Source: Deltaproteobacteria bacterium
GTDB taxonomy: Bacteria > Myxococcota_A > Polyangia > HGW-17 > JAJRWW01
Assembly: GCA_029938605.1 (NCBI GenBank)
Contig: JAOZUO010000027.1
Location: forward strand, 1-59,829
Reading direction: 5' to 3'
Length of the DNA: 59,829 bases
Below, piece by piece: positions 8,099-17,000 of this stretch (position 1 is the first letter of the stretch; each line of letters begins with the position of its first letter). The notes beneath the pieces were generated by a model that saw only the letters and a program-made list of their open reading frames with translations, was not told the DNA's origin and made no database searches. The position numbers and the translations under genes are program-made.

Positions 8099-11000
8099 CT
8101 AGCGGTGGGGTAAGGTCACCCTTCGACGCAGCAGAGTCGGGTACAGCGGCGAGGTACCGAACCCCATGAGGGCGGCCAGTTGCGGCTGGCTGGCCACCAG
8201 TCCGTCTCGAATGGAGCGATCGAGGGGGGCCGGGTGGCCCAAGGAGTCTAGAGCCACCTCGCCGCCGGACTCCACGAAGAGCTGAACTGCCAAGGCATGG
8301 AGAGCGTGGTCGAGCTCGCCGGTAGCCAACAGGGCGATGCGGTTGGCCGCCTCCAAAGCGGCGGAGCGGTACTCGGCCAGGCCCACGGGATCCCGCAGGT
8401 GGTTAAAGAAAGCCACCTGCAGACCCTCCATAGCGGCGTTGTCGAAATGCTCGGTGCTAAAACCACGATCCTTCAGTCGCCGTAGAATGGAAAGATCAGG
8501 GGTGGCGCTCTTGGGCAGTGGGATGTCAAATACCTGGGCCACGGTGTCCAGAATCAGCAGGACCTGCTCGGAGGGGTAGGACAACAGCAACAGGGACCCT
8601 GCGCGGACGAGCTCCAGAGCCCGGGCGAGGACGAACCGTGCCTGGGGCGGAGGCCAAGAAGCCATCCGCGGATCCACGAGCAACACCGGCGGGAAGGAGA
8701 AAATCACCGACACAGGCGCCTTGGGACGCCGGGCAAAGACCGCCCCCACGGGGCCGGGATCCAGCATCTCCTTGAGGACCTCGAGGGTGGCGGCGATGTC
8801 AGATCCGTGCTCGTCGTCAATCTCCGGCCCGAGCTCCGAAGGATCGATGGGCGGCGCCAAGCGGCCCAGTTGAGGGTGGAGCCCGGAAAAGATCGAGCGA
8901 AGGGGAACGTTGGCCGTATCCGGTACGGCCGGACCGAAGACGGCGAGGCTCTTGACGAGGGCGCCACGTATTTTGGATTCCGCGATGGAGGGCAGTTGCG
9001 GTTCAGGAGGAGTGCCTTCGAGGAAGCCCAACACAGCCTTGTGGTTCACTGACTGGATGGAGTCGCCGAGCCGGGCACAAAGCCGCACCATGAACCGCCG
9101 CAGTGGCACCTGGGACGGATCCTTGTTCAGGAGCCGCTCTCCGGTACGGGTCCAGGTGGGTAGGGCGCTGCGCCCCAGGGCCGAGTCCAGCAAGTCGAAG
9201 ACCCGTCGCAAATCCATGGCGTCGGCAGACGTGGAATGAAGCCCCTGGACGATGTCCGCCAGCAGCCAGGTGGCCTGCTCGGGGTTGAGGTCCGAAACCT
9301 GCATCTCTCGGATGATGGTGGGGGCTAGGCGCGCGGTGTCCCCGCCTCCGAGGAGGGATGCGACGGAGATGCCGAGGATGGCTGACGCCAACGCCGCCGG
9401 GGGAGTGTCTCCCCGCTCCTCGAAGAGCTGACGCTGGTGAAGGTGCGCCGCCTGCAGCTCGGGCCATCGCCCGGTGCGGGCATAGTGCGTCGCCACCCGG
9501 GCGAGGATCTCCAGATCGTCCGAATCCAGGTCCGCCGCCGTGAGGAAGCAGCGCGTGGCGCCACGGTCGTCCAGAAGCCGCTCGGCCCGAAGCCGACCCT
9601 CTTCATACAGGAGCCGGGCCCGCCGCTGGGGTTCGGCGGTGATCCCAGAAAGCCTCTGGTACGTATCGGCCAGATCGGTCCAACGCTTAGCCGATCGGTA
9701 GATCTCCACGAGTAGGGCCAGGATGTTCCGGTGATCCGGATAGCTTTCGTGGAGCCGCTCCAGACCAGCGGCGGCGCGATCGGGTTCCCCCAACCGGAGC
9801 TGCACCCGGGCGAGCTGGATCCCCGTGGCCCAAAGGCGGTCCTGATCCGTGGGCGGCACGACATCGAACAGCGCCTCCAGGGTGGTCGCAGCATCAGCGT
9901 CCCGGCCATTCAACAGCAACAGCCGCGCCTGGGCCTCCAACGAACCCAGGTGCCCCCCCCGCAGCCGGATGGCTTCGGCATAGTGGGACAGGGCGCCATC
10001 CTCGTCGCCCAGGGCCTCGGCGATGACACCGCGGCGGTAGGCGAGATCAGACGCCTCCAGGGAGCCGGCGCGATCGCCGAGCCGTTCGTAAAGCTCCGCC
10101 GCCTCGGCAAACTCGGCGCGGGTGAAGGCGAGGTCCGCCCGGGCATCCAGAGCGGCGAGATCATCCGGGCGCAGAGCGAGCACCTCGTCAAAGACACGAG
10201 CCGCCGCGTCCAGGTTCCCGATCTTATCCCGCCACAGGGCCCCCAGGGCCATGAGCAGGTCCAGCTTCTCCTCGGCCGACGCCGTCACCACCCGCTGCTC
10301 CAACAGATCGGCCAGCCCCTCCGAGTCCCCTTCTCGCTCCAACACGCGCCGGCGATGCTTGAAGGCGCTGCGGTCGTGGGGATCCTCGGCGAAGAGCGCC
10401 TCGGCGTGGCGCTCGGCGCGCTCGGTCTCCCCCTGCTCGGTCGCCAACCCCACCAGGTGGCGCAAAAAGGCCCGCCGCAGGGCGCCGGTCTCGAGGTTCT
10501 CGAGACGGGACTCGAGCAACTCCATGACCTCGGCTCGCAAGGGCTCGGTGGTGGCCCTGACCAGGTACTCCGCCGCCTCCTGCACAAAGGCCACCCGACT
10601 GGTGCGAACCACCTCGGCGTGCAGGGCGAAGGCGTCGGCGGGCTGATCGGCTCTCCCGTACAGCCCCGCCACCTTCATGAGGGCTTGGGCGCGCACCGTG
10701 GCGTCGGACTCGCCTTCGGCCAGGGTCCGCTCCAAATCCGCCGCCCGACCCCACTGGTGATTGTTCGCCAGGAGCCTGGCGAGGGTTCGCCGGACCTCCA
10801 GGTCCTCGTCTCCCACCAGGTCGTGAGCCTCTTGAGCAGCCTCAACCGCATCCTCGAGCCGTCCCAGCCGGTTCTCCAGCAGATCGGCACATTTGAGCTT
10901 CAGCTTGGCCCGAGCGCGGGGCTCGGTCTCCGCTTCGAGCTCTCGCTCCATCAGGGTCAGAGAGGTCTCCCAGTCGCCGCGCTCGAGGGCAAAGTCCCGC

Positions 11001-14000
11001 AGAGCGGCCACGGCCTCGACATTGTGGGCGTCCACCGCCACGGCCTCGCGGAAGCAGCGCAGGGCGTCGCCCCCGAGGTTGAGGATGTCACGGTACAACA
11101 GCGCCCGGCGATACCACAGTCGTCCCCGGGCCTTGGGCTCCACGGTCAGCCCGATCTCCTTGCCCATGGCGTCGGCCAGCTTCTCCCAGTTGCCCAGGGC
11201 CGTGTAGAGCCGCACCAGGTCTTGGAGCACCCCCAGATTGGTGGGGTCGAGCCGGGACGCCGCCACCAGATGGTCGATGGCCGCCTCATTGTCGTCCAGC
11301 TCCTGGCAGATCTCGCCGGCCAGGGAGTGGGCCACGGCTTGAGCGCTACCCTCGGCACCCTGGATGGCCGCCTTGGCGTGATCCAAAGCGGGCCCGGCAT
11401 CACCCTGCTCAAACCACACCCGCGCCGCTCCCAGGTGCGCCTCTACATGGCCAGGCGCCAGGTCCAACACCTTGAGGTACTCCTGCAGTCCCTCGTCGGC
11501 GCAGTCGAGTACCTGCACGAGCAGATCGCCCCGCTCCAGGTGCAGAGCCGCTTTCTCAGCGTCCCGAGACACCTGTAGCTCTTCATCCAGGACCGCCAGG
11601 GCGTCCCGGGGGAGCTGCGCCCGCACCAGGAGCTCTCGGGCCATGCGGCCCAGCTTCCGCCTTCGGTGGGGCTCGATACGGAACAGCTCCAGGAGCATGG
11701 CCGCCGCCTCGGCAGGCTGCCCCAGGTGATCGGCCAGCACCCGGGCGCGCTTGACCAGCAGACGCTGGCGGACGGGGAGCTCCTCGGTGCGATCTGCGAG
11801 CTCCTCCAACAGTGCCGCCAGATCCCTGAAGCGACCGTTGGACTCATAAATCTCCACGAGCAGCTCGCCGCCCCGAACGGTCAGGGCGCCCCGACCCCGG
11901 GCGCGCTCGAACACCGCAAGGCCCTTGTCCGGACGGTCCAGCTTCTCCAGGTAGGTGCGGCCCAACAAGGCAAAGAAGCCGGAAGCGGACTCGGCGTCCA
12001 GCACCATAGTGTCCACAGCCTCGTCCAAAATCTCCACAAGCTCGACCCACTGCCGCTGGTTCGCCAGCAGATCCACCAGGGCTCGGAGCCGCCGAACATC
12101 ACTGGGGGCAGAAAGCAGGGCCTGGCGGCGGTAGTTCTGGGCGGCGGCCGGATCTCCCAGGTGACTGATGGCGAGCTCGGCCAGCTCGTCGGCCACAGTG
12201 GCCCGCTCCGGCCCATGCATCCGCTCGAAGGAGGTCTCCAGACGACCAAACAGCTCGGCCCAATGCTCCCCTTCGCGCAGCAGGGTAAGCAGCTCCCTAC
12301 CGGCCCGCTCATTGTCCGGGTCGGCCTCCAGACCGTCCTCGTAAAAACGAATTGCGTCGGAGGGACGATTCAGCCGCCGGGTAGAGATCTGGGCAGCGCG
12401 CAGAAGCTGGACAGCGCGCTCGGCTCCCGTCTTCTGTCCAGCGAGATCCACCACCAGCTCGAGTAGCTCCTCGTAGGCCTCATCCTGTACCAGAAGCTGC
12501 TCCAGCCGACTGGAGATCTCCTCGGCGGTGGGATCCACCACCAGGGCCAGGCGTAGCTGGGCCCGAACCGCCAGACGGTCCTCAAGGGCCAGGGCTACGT
12601 CCGCGAGCATCAGATGCACCGCGACGGCCCGCTCCTCGGGCGGGCCACCGAGCTCGCGCAGACGGAGACCGTAATCCCAAGCCACGAGCCACTCCCGACG
12701 CTCGCCGTGGTAGCTCACCAACGATGCCAACAGCTCGGCGTCGTCCGGGCCCGCGGTGAGTCCCAGGGCCCAGAACGAGGCGGCGCGATCCAGGTCGTCG
12801 AGCCCCTCGATGGCCACCCGCGCCATCTCCGTGTAGGCGGCCCGACGCTCCTCGGAAGACAAGGCCCCGAGCCGTAGGGACCACGCTGAGATATGGCGCT
12901 CGTGGTCCTGGGCCAACAGACATCGAGCGCGGGCCTGATCGAAGGCCTCCTCATGGGCCGGGTTGAGCGACAGCGCTCGAAGTAGCAGCTTCAGGGACCG
13001 CTCTGAGCCACCCTCCTCGTCGGCCAGTAGCCCCGCGGCGGTGACCAGATCCTCCGCCGCGCTCTGGCGGTCGGACTGTCCATCGGCAAGCCGGGCGGCC
13101 TCCTCCAGAGCCTCCACGGCCCGTTGCGATTGCCCCGTGGAACGACAGGCGATGGCCAGACGGCGAAGCACACCCGGATCCTCGGGTCGGGCCTGGCGCA
13201 GATGCTCATAGATCTCCAGGGCGCCGGTCCACGCGGCCCGCGCCTCGCACAATGAGGCTAGGCGATCCATCTCCAGCGACTCCGCCACGCCGAGCTCGAA
13301 CAGATCCCGGAGTCCCGCCTCCTCGTGCACGGCGTCGTCTTGCTCCCGGGCTAAAACCACCACGGTGCGCAACGCCAGGGACCGACGGTGGGCCAGCCGG
13401 GTCTCCTCGGCGGCCTGGCGGGCGTACCGTCGAGCCAGCGCGAGATCCCCTACGAGGTCCCGCTCCAACTCGCTCCGGCGCAAGGAGATGACCGACCGCT
13501 CCTCCCGGTGGTCCTCGGGCAGTAGATCGTGGGCCGTTGCCAGGGCAAGTCGGGCGGTCTGCAGATCCCGGGTCTGGGAGGCAGCCTCAGCAAGGCGCAG
13601 GTGGATCTCCGCCTCACCGGGAACCAACTCCACCGCCTGGCGCAACCGCTCCTGGGCCTCGGGCCAGGACTCCTGGGCCGCCAGCGCGTCTCCCAGGGCA
13701 GCCAACCAGGCTCCCCTGGAGGCCGGCTCGGACGCCAGGTCCACCAACCACTCCAGGGCCCGTAGCTGCCCGGTGGTGTCGCCCACCTGGTCACAGGCCT
13801 CGACCAAATCCCGCAGCAGGGCCTCGGTGGCCCCGTCGTCGACCGGCTCCCGATCACCAACCTCCACCAGCCGCCACAGGTGAGCAATGCGCGCCGGATC
13901 GTCTCCCCGCCGGGCCGCCAGGTCCACGGCGCGGCGCAAGATCGGCTCGGGATCATCGGCGCCATCGGCCAATTTACCCAGGGTGACCTCCGCCTCCTCG

Positions 14001-17000
14001 AGCCGATCCAGCTCCTCCAACAGGCGAACCCGGAGCTCCAGGGTTTCGCCCATCGGATCGTCCCTCGGGACCTCGCCGCCCGACTCCGCCTGTCGCCTCT
14101 CCGGAAGGTCAGGCAGCCGGTCCAAAAGCGCCAGCGCAGCGTCCGGCTGCGCCAGGTGCTCGGACAGGAGCCGAGCTCGCCTCAGACCCAGGCGACTCCG
14201 CTCTTCCACAGGCAACGCTGACCCCTCACAAGCCTGCTCCAGCAACCGCGCTAAAGGCTCGTACTGCCCTTCGCGCTCCTTGTGGGTGGCGAGTCGAAGC
14301 AGATCATCCAACCGCTCGGGCGCATGGGCCACGACGGCCTCCAACCACGCATAGGCGAGGTCGGGATCGGAATCGGCGGCGGCGGCTCCATCACCTTCGA
14401 TCCAGAAGGTCACGATGTCCGATAGCAGCGCCGCATCCTCGGTGGACGCATCCTCGCTGTCAACCAGCCGCGCCGCCAGGTCTTCCCCAGCCCGCCTCAC
14501 CGCCCCCACCAAACGCAACCGGTTGCGAGCGCTTCCACCTCCTCCTTCGATCAGGCGTCCGAGGGCCTCGGCCGAGGTGGGGTTCTCCTCGAGCACGAGC
14601 AGCAGACAGGTCTCGGCCTTCTCCGGCTCACCCGCGCGATTCAAATAGTGCTCGGCAGCCTCCAGCAGCAGCCCTTGACGATGCGCTGGCTGGTCGGCCC
14701 GTCGGGCATCCTCCTCCAGGGCCCGGGCCAGATCCCCATAGCGCCCCGCGTCACTGAGCAGTTGACGCTCCCGCGTTCTCAGAATCCGGGTCAGCTCCCC
14801 CGCCGGCCGGCCGGGCTCATCCGGGGCCGAAGGCGCCTCTCGGAGCACCCGCAGGGCGTCATCCAACCGCCCGAGGTGCTCGTACGCGTCGGCCAAAGAC
14901 AAGGCATCCCGGGGCTCGACGCGCAGATCCCGCAGCCACTCCATTACCTCCGCCGCCTCCCCCCACTCCTGCTCCGCCAATGACTGCAGAGCCCAACGGT
15001 GCAGCACCTGAATCAGTCCATCCCCCTCCATGGACGCCGAAGCGGCACGCCACGCCTTGCGGGCCAGCGCCGGGTCCTTAAGTGGCCCCAGCCACAAGTC
15101 CGCGATCTCGCGGTACAGTCCGGCCAGGAACGTCCGTCGCTCCGGCTCAAGGTGACCCTCAGACTTCAGGCGCCGCCCCAGCTCCTCGAGCTCCTGGACG
15201 CAGAGCTGATGGTCCCGCCGGATCGCCGCCGACTGGGCCAATCGAAAACGCGCCAGCTCATGGGTGGGATCGCGCTCCAGAGCCGCGGAGCAGCGTGCCA
15301 TCGCGTCCTCGGCATGATTCGGCACCAGCAGGTACAACCGTCCCGCCTCGGTCTGCAGGTCCGACACCCCCTCGTCGCCCCGGTCCAAGGCAGCAGCGAT
15401 GCGGCGGTCAATGACCGTGAGCAGCTCATAGGCCTGCCGCTGTTGCCGAGCCACCTCGCCCAACCGTTCCAGGGCCTCGGCATGATCCGGACGCAGCGCG
15501 AGGATCCGGTCGGCGGTCCGCGTCAGCTCTTCGGGATCATCCAGCCGATCGGCGGCCAGGGAGAGCATGGCATCCAGAGCTGCCAGGGAGAGGTCCTCAT
15601 CCCCCCGCAACCCGGCGCGATCGGCGAGCTCCGCACGAGCCTCGTAGGCCTCATTCCAGTCTCCCCGGGCTTCGTGGATCCGCGCCGCCAGCCCGTAGAC
15701 CTCGTCGCTGCGCTCATCCGCGGTCAGCTCCTTGAGGGCCTGCAGCGCTCCGGCAGGGTCGGCCAGGGCGTCGAGGCGCAGCGCACCCCTTTCGCAGATG
15801 GCGGCCACCCGTTCGACATCGTCGTCGGTATGCTCGGCGAGCCGGCCCAGGGCAAGCTCCAGCTGGGTTGGGTGATCCGCTTCGCGGGCGAGATCCACCA
15901 GGGACCGTAGCAGCGAAACCTCCTGACAGCCCTCAGCGTAGGCCTCCTCCAACAACTGGGCCCCGGCGGCCCGTTCGCCCAGCTCCTGTCGCAGAAGCGC
16001 CCCCAGCTCAAAGAGCAACTCGCCTCGGGAGGGCAGGCTCGCCGCCCCATCCGCCTGCGCCAGGGCAAGCAGACGCTCGAGGGTACGTCGCCGCTCCACC
16101 GGGTCCTCCCGAAGCTGCCGGAGCAGCCCCGCCAAGCGATTCAGGGTCGAGACATCATCCGGCGTGCGCCTCAGAATCTCGCGACACACCGCTGCCGACT
16201 CCCGGGGCAGGTCCAAGCGCTCCCCGAGGATCACCGACAGCCTGAGTAGCTGCTTCGCCGCCGCTCCCGCGTCAGACTCCCGCTCGGCGCGATGCCGCAC
16301 CACCTCGGCCAGTTTTTCCCACTGCCGCTCTCCTGAGTACAGCTCGTCGAGCAACTCCAGGGACTCACCGTCGGCCGGCTCGAGCTCCAGCACCGCCGCC
16401 AGGTGAGACTCCACCGCCTCGATCTCCGACCCCGCCAAGGCGATCTGAGCGAGGGCACGGTGTATGTCGAGGCGCGCACTTCGCTCCGCCTCGGGAGACA
16501 GTCCTTCGGAGGGACCCAGCTCCAATAGCCGAACGAAGGACTTTTGGGCCGTTTGGTGATCACCACACGTCAGGGCGTCCTGTCCCACGAACAGCAGACC
16601 AGCACGGTGATCTCCATCCAGCTCGAGGACTCGATCGTAGGTGGAACGCGCCGCCTGGGGGCGGTCGAGCCGCTCGGCGTACAGCATGGCGAGCTCATCG
16701 AGCAGAGTGACCGCGTCGTCGGTGGCATCCAGCAGCTCAATCTTACGCTCCAGTAGACGCGAGACCTCTTCCCAGTCTTCGGAGCTGGCCGCGATCACCG
16801 TGAGCCCGTTGAGCGCCCCGAGGTGATCTGGGCGCCGCCGCCCTATGCGCTCATAGAGCCGCCCTGCGCCGTCCGAGTCGCCAAGGCGCCGGCGCCGGAT
16901 CTCAGCCGCCGCGAAGAGTCGATCCACACGACTGGACTCCCCGAGCTCCGCCGCCTCGTCCTCTCCAGCCGCCTCCATGGTGTCAGCCGCCTCACCCCAA

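Noticed and set aside
9731-11578. 615-codon plus-strand reading frame
   Set aside because: It mirrors giant TPR gene 1, has no ribosome-binding site or recognisable protein, and results from high GC bias on the antisense strand.
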